DNA of 64,000 nucleotides, from positions 326,850 through 390,849 of the forward strand of contig NZ_FSRE01000003.1 of NCBI RefSeq assembly GCF_900141795.1, in the 5' to 3' direction. Of the stretch, positions 20,021-28,316 are shown piece after piece; positions within the stretch are counted from its first letter, which is position 1, and every line of letters starts with the position of its first letter. The notes beneath the pieces are model-generated. The model worked only from the letters and a program-made list of their open reading frames with translations, did not search any database and was not told where the DNA came from. A program made the position numbers and the translations under genes. The DNA comes from Sulfurivirga caldicuralii (GTDB lineage Bacteria > Pseudomonadota > Gammaproteobacteria > Thiomicrospirales > Thiomicrospiraceae).

Positions 20021-20738
20021 GCTGCCCAAACGGGGACTGTTCGTCACCGGCACCGATACCGACGTCGGCAAGACGTGGGTGAGCCAAAACCTGCTTAAAA
20101 GCCTTAAAAACCCTGCCTTTTCAGGCACCGGTTCCACCGGAAAAAAACCGGCCGCTGAAAAAGTCGGGGACCCCCCTCCCGTGAGCGCCCGCAAGCCCGT
20201 CGCCAGCGGTGCCCAGCGCACGCGCCGCGGACTGTGGGCACCTGACACCCTTGCCCTTGCCGATGCCACCGGCGAGCCACTGCAGCGCATCACCCCCTAC
20301 ACCTTTGAACCACCCATCTCCCCCGCCGAGGCGGCACGGCAGGCAGGCTGCGATACATCGTTGGAAAAGCTGATCGATGCCTGCCGCGTGCCGGAAAGGC
20401 GCTGGACGCTGGTGGAAGGCGCCGGCGGCTTCTACTCCCCACTGGGCTCTGACGGCAGCCTTAATGCCGACCTAGCCGAAGCGCTTGGCCTGCCGGTCCT
20501 GCTGGTGGTGGCGCATAGACTGGGATGCATTAACCACACCCTGCTTACACTGGAAGCGATTGAGCGCCGCGGGCTGAAACTGGCGGGCGTGGTGCTCAAT
20601 GACGGGCCGCTGCCAGTTGAAAACAGCCCTACGCCTCAGGAATTGAAACGTTATCTAAAAGAAAAGCCGCTGTGGCACTGTGGCCCGCAGCGGCTCGATC
20701 CGGCACTGAGCGCGTGGATTACTGCAGTTTATAGCTGA
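20013..20738 (+). CDS. bioD: dethiobiotin synthetase with a repeat-derived in-frame insertion
   Basis: ATP-dependent carboxylase closing the ureido ring of dethiobiotin. Walker A is GTDTDVGKT (residues 13-21), followed by KPVASG, VEGAGG and LGCINH motifs. Start at 20013 overlaps purC by 8 bp. Between residues 32 and 61 the loop is about 19 residues longer than in E. coli BioD, and the extra segment contains EKVGDPPP, encoded exactly by a copy of the GTCGGGGACCCC repeat. All catalytic motifs flank the insertion intact, so the protein is probably active. The other bio genes are elsewhere. The 3' end overlaps the convergent barrel gene by 20 bp. Confidence 0.92.
   Translation: MTELPKRGLFVTGTDTDVGKTWVSQNLLKSLKNPAFSGTGSTGKKPAAEKVGDPPPVSARKPVASGAQRTRRGLWAPDTLALADATGEPLQRITPYTFEPPISPAEAARQAGCDTSLEKLIDACRVPERRWTLVEGAGGFYSPLGSDGSLNADLAEALGLPVLLVVAHRLGCINHTLLTLEAIERRGLKLAGVVLNDGPLPVENSPTPQELKRYLKEKPLWHCGPQRLDPALSAWITAVYS
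20156..20176 (+). repeat. GTCGGGGACCCC repeat, copy B, inside bioD
   Basis: TGAAAAAGTCGGGGACCCCC (plus one more C), translated as EKVGDPPP. Upstream lie AACCGGCCGC and a TTTCAG...CTGAAA dyad; AACCGGCCGC also occurs before copy E, suggesting the mobile unit may be longer than the core. Confidence 0.85.
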
Positions 20739-21417
20739 TCCCCAGCCCGGCAGAGGTGGTGCTGTTGTTGTCATAACCACCGAAAAGGCTCACGCTCCAC
20801 TGAGCATTCACCTTATGCCCAATAAACAGCGACCCGCCAAAGGTGTCGTCCAGCTTGCGGTTGGTGGCCTGTGTCCAGTCCAGTGAAACACCGCCCGTCC
20901 AGCCGGTTGCAAGCACACGGCCGATGCCTGCTGACAGATAAACGCCGTTCTGATAGTCGGGTTTGTCATCCTGACCACCCTTAAAGGTATAGCCAGCGGT
21001 TGCGAAGAAGGAATGACGGTTATCCAGCGTAGCGAAGTAATCCACCTGCACCTTGGTGTCGTTAAAGCCGGTGGTCAGGCCCTTGTCCTTGTCCGCCGTG
21101 GTAAACTTCTCCTTCAGACTGACACTCCAGGCGTCATTCAGGTCGTAGCTGACCGTTGCTGTGACATCCCCCATGCCAGACTCGGCCTTGCTGCCCTTGT
21201 TCTTGATTTCCAGCCAGCTGCTGCCAAGGCGCAGCCCCCAGGGCCCCTCCTTGATCTTGACGCTGAATGGCACCGACTGAATGGTGCTGTCCGGTGTATT
21301 CAAATCATTGCTCTGACCATCGGCATAGAAATAGCCCGTAGACAGCTTCACAGTGGGCGCTGCCTGCACGGAAGCTGCAACACCCAAGGCGCACAATCCC
21401 AATACAATGCGTTTCAT
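20719..21417 (-). CDS. predicted outer-membrane beta-barrel protein
   Basis: No named family recognised. The 232-residue protein has a clear signal peptide (MKRIVLGLCALGVAASVQA, cleavage before APT). It then shows alternating-hydrophobic strands ending in an aromatic/hydrophobic C-terminal strand ([10 protein letters not shown]), the pattern of a small outer-membrane barrel. Start at 21417 because GGAG lies 6 nt upstream. It is convergent with bioD and precedes a minus-strand gene for a secreted helical repeat protein. A porin-like or surface role is an inference from topology alone. Confidence 0.7.
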   Translation of the reverse strand: MKRIVLGLCALGVAASVQAAPTVKLSTGYFYADGQSNDLNTPDSTIQSVPFSVKIKEGPWGLRLGSSWLEIKNKGSKAESGMGDVTATVSYDLNDAWSVSLKEKFTTADKDKGLTTGFNDTKVQVDYFATLDNRHSFFATAGYTFKGGQDDKPDYQNGVYLSAGIGRVLATGWTGGVSLDWTQATNRKLDDTFGGSLFIGHKVNAQWSVSLFGGYDNNSTTSAGLGISYKLQ

Positions 21418-21503
21418 ACGCATCTCCTTCATTCAAATATTTTTACATCAATAAAGCGCGAAGGCCATTATAGACCGTCGCGCCTTGCCTGTACCGGGGT
21501 ATA

Positions 21504-22235
21504 TCAGAGCTGCCCGGTTGTATCCGCTACAGCTGTTGTACCAGCAGTATCGGTTGTACCAGCAGTATCGGTTGTACCAGCAGTATCGGTTGTACCAGCA
21601 GTATCGGCTGTATCAGTTGTACCGGCAGCATCAGTAGCCCCGGTTGTATCGGTTGCACCGGCTACGGGCTCGACAACAACGGTGTTGTCCACCTCGGTTG
21701 AGCTCTCAATGGTCATTGCTGTGCTGCCGTCGCCTTCCATGTCATTTTCATGTTCGACCTCAACATCATGCTCAACCTCAACGCCTTCGGCCTTTTCGAT
21801 GAACTTGGCTTTCATTTCTGCCGCTTTCTCCTGCATGCGATCGGCCTTTTCTTCAAACTTCTCGCGCATGTGCTCGGCACGCTCTTTCATCTTTTCCGAC
21901 TTCTCGGCGAAGCGCTCATGCATGTCCTCGGCCTTTTCCTGCATATGTTCGGCCTTTTCAGCAAAGCGTTCCTGCATATGCTCAGCCTTCTCCTGCATAT
22001 GCTCCGCCTTTTCAGCAAAACGTTCCTGTATGTCGTCAGCCCGTTCCTGCATGCGTTCGGCTTTCTCGGCAAAGCGCTCCTGCATGCGCTCAGCCTTCTC
22101 CTGCAGTCGAACAGCCTTTTCTGCATGTTCTTCCTGCACTTCCATGCTTGCGCTTACGTCCATATCTGCGTACACAGGCGCTGCACTTATGACACCTGCA
22201 ACAATCAAGACTTGAGCAACCGCTTTCATTTTCAT
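21504..22235 (-). CDS. secreted protein with six 18-residue helical repeats and a Thr-rich tail
   Basis: No family recognised. From the ATG at 22235 (GGAG 7 nt upstream) the 243-residue protein has a signal peptide (cleavage after A23, VYA|D). Six near-identical 18-residue units then span residues 46-153, consensus EKAExMQERFAEKAExMQ. Each unit is a 7+11 residue pair; 18 residues equal five alpha-helical turns, predicting a long straight charged helix or coiled coil of about 16 nm. A short acidic stretch follows, then a tail of TDTAGT-type six-residue repeats encoded by an 18-bp tandem array. This is consistent with a periplasmic or surface spacer or fibre; function unknown. It is divergent from the DUF6502 gene. 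Confidence 0.75.
   Translation of the reverse strand: MKMKAVAQVLIVAGVISAAPVYADMDVSASMEVQEEHAEKAVRLQEKAERMQERFAEKAERMQERADDIQERFAEKAEHMQEKAEHMQERFAEKAEHMQEKAEDMHERFAEKSEKMKERAEHMREKFEEKADRMQEKAAEMKAKFIEKAEGVEVEHDVEVEHENDMEGDGSTAMTIESSTEVDNTVVVEPVAGATDTTGATDAAGTTDTADTAGTTDTAGTTDTAGTTDTAGTTAVADTTGQL
21535..21606. repeat. 18-bp tandem repeat, four units, within the repeat-protein gene
   Basis: Four perfect copies of GTTGTACCAGCAGTATCG encode the six-residue repeats of the C-terminal tail. Copy number could vary between strains by slippage without shifting frame. Confidence 0.9.
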
Positions 22236-22361
22236 CACACTTCTCCTTTTTGCTTAAATGGGAAATTTTTACATTCTGTGTGTCTGCATTGTAATGACAC
22301 TCGGAGCAGGGTCAACCCCTTCTCAATAAAAAATGGTGTTTTTTTACATTTGATATGTAGG

Positions 22362-22367
22362 TATAAT
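22362..22367 (+). promoter_or_regulatory. -10 element placing a start site at the DUF6502 ATG
   Basis: TATAAT ends 8 nt before the ATG at 22376, and no Shine-Dalgarno is present. Transcription would start at or next to the ATG, implying a leaderless mRNA. No good -35 is seen. Confidence 0.4.
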
Positions 22368-22375
22368 AAAAATCC

Positions 22376-23212
22376 ATGGATACTGGGACACCTCAACACT
22401 CAGCGCTACTCAAGGCCCTGCGCAACGCCCTGCGGCCGCTTTTTCGTCTGTTCGTGCGAAAAGGCATCGCCCTGCAGGCGCTTCAGGAACTGGCGAAACA
22501 GTTATATGTAGAAGCTGCGCTGGCCGAAGAAGAGCGGAAAGAAGGCAGGGTGACCGTAAGCCGTCTGAGCACCTTGACCGGCATCCACCGCAAGGAGATC
22601 AAGCGCCTGCTGGAAACCCTCGACCAACCCAAAAGTCTGGAAGAACGCAAGGCATCCGTCTCCGCCCAGATCGTCAGCCAATGGCTTGGTAGCGACGCCA
22701 CAACCCTCAGCGATGGCCGCCCTCGCCCCCTTCCATACCAAAGTGATGAGCCAGACACGCCGTCGTTTTATGCGCTGGTTCGGGGCATTACGCAGGATGT
22801 TCATCCGAGAACGCTGCTGGAATCACTCAAAATCGTCGGATTGGTGCAGCAACGGGAAGATGGTCTGATCGAACTTGCAGAAGCGGGCTATGTGCCTGAC
22901 CAGAGCTGGGAAGAAAAGCTGTTTTTTGCCGGCAAGAATCTGGGCGCCCACAGCGATACTGTCGTCCACAATCTGCTCAAAGAACAGCCTCCGCGCCTTG
23001 ACCGCGCCGTCTATTACTACCACCTGACCCCCGAGGCGGCAGACACGCTGGAAGAGTGGGCGCGCGAGCATGCCCTGGAGTTGCTGATACGCTTCAACAA
23101 GGAGGCGGCGCGACTCCAGTTCGAGAGCCTCGAAACACCTGAAGAAGCGACCGAGCAGGTTCACCTGGGTGCCTATTTCTATCGCGATCGAGACGCCTCG
23201 GAGCCATCATGA
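22376..23212 (+). CDS. DUF6502 family protein, probable DNA-binding regulator
   Basis: A 278-residue cytosolic protein of the uncharacterised DUF6502 family. An N-terminal helical segment (LFRLFVRKGIALQALQELAK) leads into a helix-turn-helix-like stretch (residues 60-82, VSRLSTLTGIHRKEIKRLL). The remainder is a mixed domain without known motifs. In other proteobacteria it is commonly paired with a DUF5666 protein, as here, where it overlaps the next gene by 4 bp. A regulatory role is inferred from the HTH only. Confidence 0.75.
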   Translation: MDTGTPQHSALLKALRNALRPLFRLFVRKGIALQALQELAKQLYVEAALAEEERKEGRVTVSRLSTLTGIHRKEIKRLLETLDQPKSLEERKASVSAQIVSQWLGSDATTLSDGRPRPLPYQSDEPDTPSFYALVRGITQDVHPRTLLESLKIVGLVQQREDGLIELAEAGYVPDQSWEEKLFFAGKNLGAHSDTVVHNLLKEQPPRLDRAVYYYHLTPEAADTLEEWAREHALELLIRFNKEAARLQFESLETPEEATEQVHLGAYFYRDRDASEPS

Positions 23213-24369
23213 TTCGTTTGCTGATGATTCTGAGCCTGCTGCTTGCAAGCTGTGCCCAGCCTGTCGGGACACAACTGGCTGCCGAGTCCGGCTTTGGCGG
23301 CACCGGAATGGCGCCAAGCTGCCCGGCTGCCGCCCTCCTCCCCGGCGATAGCGGCTTTGGCGGCACTGGCCATACCGCTGACTGCGGTTTTGGCGGCACC
23401 GGCGTCATCGGCACCATTACGGATTTTGGCTCCATCTGGGTCAATGGCCTCGAGATCGAACTGGCCTCTGGCCTGACCATCACCAGCAATCTAGGCCACC
23501 CTGTCGAACTCGCAATCGGCCAACAAGTGATCACCCGCACCCGGCAAGACGCCCTGCTGACCGACTATGTGGAAGTGTTTTATCCCATAAGCGGACAGGT
23601 TCAGCAACGGGACGGTAACCGCATTGTGGTCAATGGCCAACTGATTACCCTCGACGCACACACCCGCGGTCTGAAAACACTGCAGCCGGGCGACTGGGTT
23701 GCAGTTAGCGGCTGGCCGCAGGGCACGGATCGCTGGCTGGCGACGCGCATCGATCCAAACCCGACCCATATGGCCCGCGTGGAAAAACCCGCCCTTGATG
23801 CCCTCAACAGCCGCAAGGCGCTGATTGAAGGGGGCGTCGTAATTCGGGACGGCAGCGCCTGGCTGGAGCCCTACCATCTCAAACTGGGCGATGCCGCAGA
23901 CTGGCGTGGCGAGCGCCTCGCGCTTGCAGCCGTGGAGCAGCAGCGTGCAGGCTGGCGCATGACGGCCGTGCGCGCCCTGCATAGCTGGCAGGTGGACTGG
24001 CACGAACTGGTGCGGGAGCGGTACGAACAGATGGCACAGCCAAGAGTGTATCGTAACCGCCTCGACGTTGAACACACCCGCGAAGCCATGCACGAACGGA
24101 CCGAGCACCTGAAGAACCAGCGCGACGTGCTCAAGGAGCAGCGGGAAGCATTGCAGGAAAGTCGGGAAGCGCTTCAAGAAAGCAAGCACGAGCTGAAGGA
24201 TCAGCAGGACATGCTCAAGGCGCAGAAGTCTCTGCTGGAAGAACAGCGAGATGCGCTCAAAGACCAGCAGGAGCAACTCAAGGAACAGCGGGAAGCGCTT
24301 AAGGAACAGCGCGAAATGATCAAGGATATCAAGGAACAAAAAGAGGGCTACGGGAGGCAGGACGACTGA
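23209..24369 (+). CDS. DUF5666 lipoprotein with GFGGTG repeats and a C-terminal heptad coiled coil
   Basis: A 386-residue predicted lipoprotein: lipobox LASC with the lipidated cysteine at 15. Three GFGGTG repeats (residues 28-33, 49-54, 60-65) are followed by DUF5666-type beta units (GTITDFGSIWVNG, SGQVQQRDGNRIVVNG). The last ~85 residues form about eleven near-perfect heptads (LKEQREA, LQESREA, LKDQQDM), a long coiled coil. Coupled to the DUF6502 gene by a 4 bp overlap. The protein probably projects from a membrane into the periplasm. The coiled coil, and that of the divergent repeat protein, may interact with something or each other; that is speculation. Confidence 0.78.
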   Translation: MIRLLMILSLLLASCAQPVGTQLAAESGFGGTGMAPSCPAAALLPGDSGFGGTGHTADCGFGGTGVIGTITDFGSIWVNGLEIELASGLTITSNLGHPVELAIGQQVITRTRQDALLTDYVEVFYPISGQVQQRDGNRIVVNGQLITLDAHTRGLKTLQPGDWVAVSGWPQGTDRWLATRIDPNPTHMARVEKPALDALNSRKALIEGGVVIRDGSAWLEPYHLKLGDAADWRGERLALAAVEQQRAGWRMTAVRALHSWQVDWHELVRERYEQMAQPRVYRNRLDVEHTREAMHERTEHLKNQRDVLKEQREALQESREALQESKHELKDQQDMLKAQKSLLEEQRDALKDQQEQLKEQREALKEQREMIKDIKEQKEGYGRQDD

Positions 24370-24467
24370 TTAAGCTCGCCTTTTCCCTTTTCCATTCATT
24401 TTCTCCTACCTTTCCCTTTTTCTATAATGAACGATCCTATCACTTGACTCAGACAAGGCGCTCGCTC

Positions 24468-24839
24468 ATGCCCCAGCACTACACTCAGGGCACCATTCAT
24501 ATCAAGAACCTGCTGTTGCGCACCTACGTTGGCATCAACCCGGAAGAAAAGGTCAAGAAGCAGGACGTCCTCATCAACATCACCCTGCGCTGCAGCCGCA
24601 TCCTCAACGCACCCGAAGGCGCCATCGACCAGACCCTGGACTACAAGAAGGTGGTCAAGACCATCATCCCATTTGTAGAGGAAAACCGCTTCGAGCTGCT
24701 GGAAGTCATGGTGCGACAGGTGCTCGACAAAGTCATGGCTTTCGAAGGGGTCGAGTGGGCCCGCGTGGAGATCGACAAGCCCCACGCCATCCGCTTTGCC
24801 GAATCCGTCTCCATTGCCCTGGAAGCCGAACGTACATGA
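24468..24839 (+). CDS. folX: dihydroneopterin triphosphate 2'-epimerase
   Basis: Converts dihydroneopterin triphosphate to dihydromonapterin triphosphate. The 123-residue protein aligns by eye along its length with E. coli FolX (IHIKNLLLRTYVGINPEEK, LDYKKVVKTII, ENRFELLE, VEIDKPHAIRFA) better than with FolB aldolase. Start at 24468; TATAAT at 24422-24427 is a plausible -10. FolE2 and FolM encoded elsewhere in the window complete a route to tetrahydromonapterin. It overlaps the next gene by 4 bp. Confidence 0.88.
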   Translation: MPQHYTQGTIHIKNLLLRTYVGINPEEKVKKQDVLINITLRCSRILNAPEGAIDQTLDYKKVVKTIIPFVEENRFELLEVMVRQVLDKVMAFEGVEWARVEIDKPHAIRFAESVSIALEAERT

Positions 24840-25972
24840 TCCGCTTAATCCGCCGACACTTCGCCCGCCTGCTCTATGGCAAGCAGGATGCGCTGTCTGA
24901 CACCTTGCTGAACCCCGATCTCGTGCGTCTCATTCTGCTGACCAATGCCGCGCTGATGGGGTTTTTCCTTGTCACAGGGTTAGCAGGTCTTTTCCCGCTG
25001 GGCAGCCTGCACGCCGTCGTGCTGGGAGCACTCATTTTTATCCATCTGGGCAGTGCGGCGGCCACCTGGCTGTCCCCAGAACGCAGTGGTACTATCCTGC
25101 TTTTCAACCTGCTCATCTACTGTGCGGGACTCGTGCCCATCATCCTTTCCGTTCCGACGCTTTTTCCGGCTCTGTTCACCGCGCTGATTCCAGTCATGCT
25201 CGCGTTCCTGATCATAAATAGCTCAGCCGGGCTGCTGACCACGGCCGTAGCAGCGACCTTGCCCTTCCTGCTCGAAGCGGGCAACCAGGAGATGCTTTCA
25301 TATGTCCAGATTCTAATCTACGAAATGACGCTGGGTGCCTCGGCACTGGTTACCGGAACGCTCGGCATGCTGCTGCGCTCCCTGCTGCAACGACTGCATG
25401 CCACACTGGAAAAACTGAGCCATTCGGCCACCCACGACCCTTTGACCGGCGCACTCAACCGCCGCGGACTTAAGGAACATGGCGAAGTCCTGTTCAACAC
25501 CCATTACCGCACCGTATCCCCGCTTGCTCTTGCCGTGATTGACCTGGACTATTTCAAGCACGTAAACGACACCTTCGGCCACGATGCAGGCGATCACGTC
25601 CTCAAATATCTCACGGACCTGATACATCGTTTTTTCAAACGCAAGAGTGACCTGGTCGCCCGTCTGGGTGGGGATGAGTTTGTGCTCATTGCCGCGAATA
25701 CCCCATTGGACCTTGCTCACCAGCGATTGACAGAAATGGCCCGGCACCTGCAGGAAAACCCGCCGCGCTGGAATGGTGAACCGCTCCCTGTTGCACTGTC
25801 CATCGGTGTAGAAGCTCTGGACATCAACTCGCATCATGCACTCAAGGATCTGCTCAAGGCGGCCGACAAACTGGTCTATCGTGCCAAGGAAAAGGGACGC
25901 AGCCACGTATGTGCGCCGCATGCATGCACCCCAATTCTGCTCTCTTTCGAACCGCCAACCGCAGCACGCTAA
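24836..25972 (+). CDS. membrane-bound diguanylate cyclase
   Basis: Makes c-di-GMP from two GTP. The 378-residue protein has about five or six N-terminal membrane helices (residues 30-180, no recognised sensor family) and a C-terminal GGDEF domain. The active site RLGGDEF is intact at 278-282, and the inhibitory I-site RxxD (RKSD, 269-272) lies five residues before it, so product inhibition is expected. Its ATG overlaps folX, an unusual partner, and cheV follows 53 bp later. Confidence 0.92.
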   Translation: MIRLIRRHFARLLYGKQDALSDTLLNPDLVRLILLTNAALMGFFLVTGLAGLFPLGSLHAVVLGALIFIHLGSAAATWLSPERSGTILLFNLLIYCAGLVPIILSVPTLFPALFTALIPVMLAFLIINSSAGLLTTAVAATLPFLLEAGNQEMLSYVQILIYEMTLGASALVTGTLGMLLRSLLQRLHATLEKLSHSATHDPLTGALNRRGLKEHGEVLFNTHYRTVSPLALAVIDLDYFKHVNDTFGHDAGDHVLKYLTDLIHRFFKRKSDLVARLGGDEFVLIAANTPLDLAHQRLTEMARHLQENPPRWNGEPLPVALSIGVEALDINSHHALKDLLKAADKLVYRAKEKGRSHVCAPHACTPILLSFEPPTAAR

Positions 25973-26025
25973 ACTGGCATCAATCCTGCTTGTTTTTTAG
26001 GCATCAAAATGCAATAGCGCCCATT

Positions 26026-26985
26026 ATGAAATCCGACCTGCTATCCCGTATTGAAACCAGCACCGGCACCGGCAAGAGTGCTGGTCAGCTGGAACTGCTG
26101 CTGTTCCGTCTGGACGACAGGACGCTGTATGGCATCAATGTCTTCAAGATCAAGGAAATCCTGCCCTGCCCACCGGTAAACCTGGTGCCCATGGCCGATC
26201 CGCGCACTATCGGCCTGATCGACCTGCGCGGCCAGATCCTGTCGGTGGTCGATCTGGCCCGCGCCCTTGAGCTGCCGCCGCTCGATCCCCAGGGCGAAGA
26301 AGCCACCTGCCTCTATACCGAATTCAGCCGCCAGCAGCTGGGTTTTCTGGTGCGCAATGTGGAGCGAATCATCTACGTTCACTGGCATGACGTGCGCCTG
26401 CCACCGGAAACCCTGTCTCACAACCCCTATCTCACCGCCATCACCCCCTTTGAAGGCGAACTGGTGCAGATCATCGACATCGAGCGCGTGCTGGCCGATA
26501 TTCTGCCGGAGAGCTTGGAACTGGACAGCACAGTCGATATTGATCCTGAACAAATGAAGCGGTTCACCGTTATCGGCGTGGACGATTCGCGCGTGGCGCG
26601 TAATCACCTCAAAAAGATTTTCGAGCACCTGGGTGTGGACTTCCAGCTGGCAGAGGACGGCAAGAAAGCGCTCGACCTGCTCGGCAGGATGGTGATGGAC
26701 GCAGAGGACGGCATGGCACCGCCCGTGCACGAACGCCTGCTGGCGGTGGTGAGCGATGTGGAAATGCCGGAAATGGATGGCTATATGCTGACAGAAGCCA
26801 TTCGCCGCCACCCCCAGTTGAAAACAACACCCATTATCCTCAACTCCTCCATCAGCTCAGAGATCGGCGAGCAGGCCGCCATGCGAGCCGGTGCCAGCGA
26901 CTTCCTTACCAAGTGGGACGCCAACACCCTCGCTGAACGTCTGCTGGCGCTGGCTCAGCAACGTTTGAGCAAACAAACGGGCTAA
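26026..26985 (+). CDS. cheV: chemotaxis coupling protein CheV
   Basis: CheW-like coupling domain (about residues 20-160) fused to a response-regulator receiver domain (180-305). The phospho-acceptor is D244 in VVSDVEMPEMDGY with acidic pocket residues D186 and D187. CheV links receptors to CheA and tunes adaptation by phosphorylation. At 319 residues it is standard length. I start at 26026; the longer open frame overlaps the end of the cyclase gene and lacks homology. Ends 11 bp from the convergent mntH. Confidence 0.92.
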   Translation: MKSDLLSRIETSTGTGKSAGQLELLLFRLDDRTLYGINVFKIKEILPCPPVNLVPMADPRTIGLIDLRGQILSVVDLARALELPPLDPQGEEATCLYTEFSRQQLGFLVRNVERIIYVHWHDVRLPPETLSHNPYLTAITPFEGELVQIIDIERVLADILPESLELDSTVDIDPEQMKRFTVIGVDDSRVARNHLKKIFEHLGVDFQLAEDGKKALDLLGRMVMDAEDGMAPPVHERLLAVVSDVEMPEMDGYMLTEAIRRHPQLKTTPIILNSSISSEIGEQAAMRAGASDFLTKWDANTLAERLLALAQQRLSKQTG

Positions 26986-26996
26986 TCCCCGCGCCG

Positions 26997-28214
26997 TCAG
27001 GCCGCCCCGAGGAACCACAGGTTCAGCGCAATAATCAGCAGGGCGCACGCCCACGCCAGGTTGAGCTGCCACTGTGGTGGACGGAATTCGCCCATCAGCG
27101 AACGACTGCTCACGAACAGAATCAGCGGAACCAGCGTAAATGGCAGCTGCATGGACAGAATCACCTGCGACAGCACCAGCAGACTCAATGGCTTGGCGGT
27201 CAGCAGGATGGCGATCACCGCCGGGATCATGGTGGCAAGGCGCAGCCACAGCCTGACCTTGGCCACATTCACCTTGCGGCCAAGGAAAGGCTCGAACACG
27301 ATCTGCCCCGCCATGGTCGCCGTGGTCGAGCTGGCAATCCCCGATGCCAGCAGTGCAAAACCAAACGTCAGTGCTGCCGCCTCGCCAAACAGGGGTCCCA
27401 GCGTTACATAGGCCTGATCGATATCGGTAATCAGCAGCCCTTTTTCGTGAAAGGCAGCCGCCGCGGTGATCAGAATCGCCGAATTGACCAGCCATGCGGC
27501 TGTCAAGGCGCCCACCGTATCCCAGCGCATCAACTTGAGTATCCGGCGCCTGTCATGATCCCCCTCATCACTCATGCGCGTCAGCACCTGCGAGGAGTGC
27601 AGAAAAATGTTGTGCGGCATCACCGTGGCGCCGATGATGCCCAGTGCAATAAACAGCGCTGTATTGTCAAACACCTGCGCATTGGGCACAAACCAGTTGA
27701 CCGCCACATCCGTCCAGTCCGGCTGCACAATCCACAGTTCCACCACATAGCCCAAGCCGATAGTAGCCACAAAGGCAATGATGGTCATCTCCACCCAGCG
27801 GAAACCGAAACGCTCCAGCCACAGGATCAGCAGCACGTCAAAAACGGTCAGGAAAATGGCCAGCACTAGCGGAATGTCCAGCAGCAGGTTCAACGCCACC
27901 GCCACACCGAGAAACTCGGCCAGATCCGTGGCCATCATCGCCAGCACCGCCGTGCTCAAAAGCCCCCTGGCACGCCACCCCTTGTAGCGGGTCGCGATCA
28001 GCTGCGCCAGATCCTGCCCGGTGACCACACCCAACCGTGCGGCCAGCAGCTGCATCAGAATGGCAATGGCGGACGCCAGGGTGATGACCCACAGCAGGGC
28101 GTAGCCATAGCGACTGCCCGCTTCCAGGGATGTGGCCCAGTTGCCGGGGTCCATATAGCCCACCGACACCAGAAAGGCCGGTCCAAGATAAAACCAGAAA
28201 GGACGACGCAACAT
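26997..28214 (-). CDS. mntH: Nramp-family Mn2+ (divalent metal):H+ symporter
   Basis: A 405-residue, eleven-helix inner-membrane importer. The metal-site motif in helix 1 is MDPGNWAT (D22, N25) and in helix 6 MPHNIFLHSS, the bacterial MntH signature. It is divergent from an MntR-type repressor with a perfect 16-bp palindrome between them, the expected manganese control circuit. Confidence 0.94.
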   Translation of the reverse strand: MLRRPFWFYLGPAFLVSVGYMDPGNWATSLEAGSRYGYALLWVITLASAIAILMQLLAARLGVVTGQDLAQLIATRYKGWRARGLLSTAVLAMMATDLAEFLGVAVALNLLLDIPLVLAIFLTVFDVLLILWLERFGFRWVEMTIIAFVATIGLGYVVELWIVQPDWTDVAVNWFVPNAQVFDNTALFIALGIIGATVMPHNIFLHSSQVLTRMSDEGDHDRRRILKLMRWDTVGALTAAWLVNSAILITAAAAFHEKGLLITDIDQAYVTLGPLFGEAAALTFGFALLASGIASSTTATMAGQIVFEPFLGRKVNVAKVRLWLRLATMIPAVIAILLTAKPLSLLVLSQVILSMQLPFTLVPLILFVSSRSLMGEFRPPQWQLNLAWACALLIIALNLWFLGAA

Positions 28215-28247
28215 ATCAATACCCCTAAAATCATTTTTTAGCCTTGC

Positions 28248-28263
28248 CTAAATTATAATTTAG
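28248..28263. promoter_or_regulatory. probable MntR operator
   Basis: CTAAATTATAATTTAG is a perfect 16-bp palindrome in the 102 bp spacer between mntH and the mntR-like gene. DtxR/MntR regulators bind AT-rich palindromes of this size; binding here would let Mn-loaded MntR repress mntH. Confidence 0.65.
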
Positions 28264-28316
28264 ACACCTTCAACCAGCAACCTTGTCGCTAAAATACGGA
28301 AAAAAGTTTTCTGCCC

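Noticed and set aside
21535..21606. Tandem repeat as a CRISPR array
   Set aside because: Units are contiguous with no spacers and lie in a coding frame.
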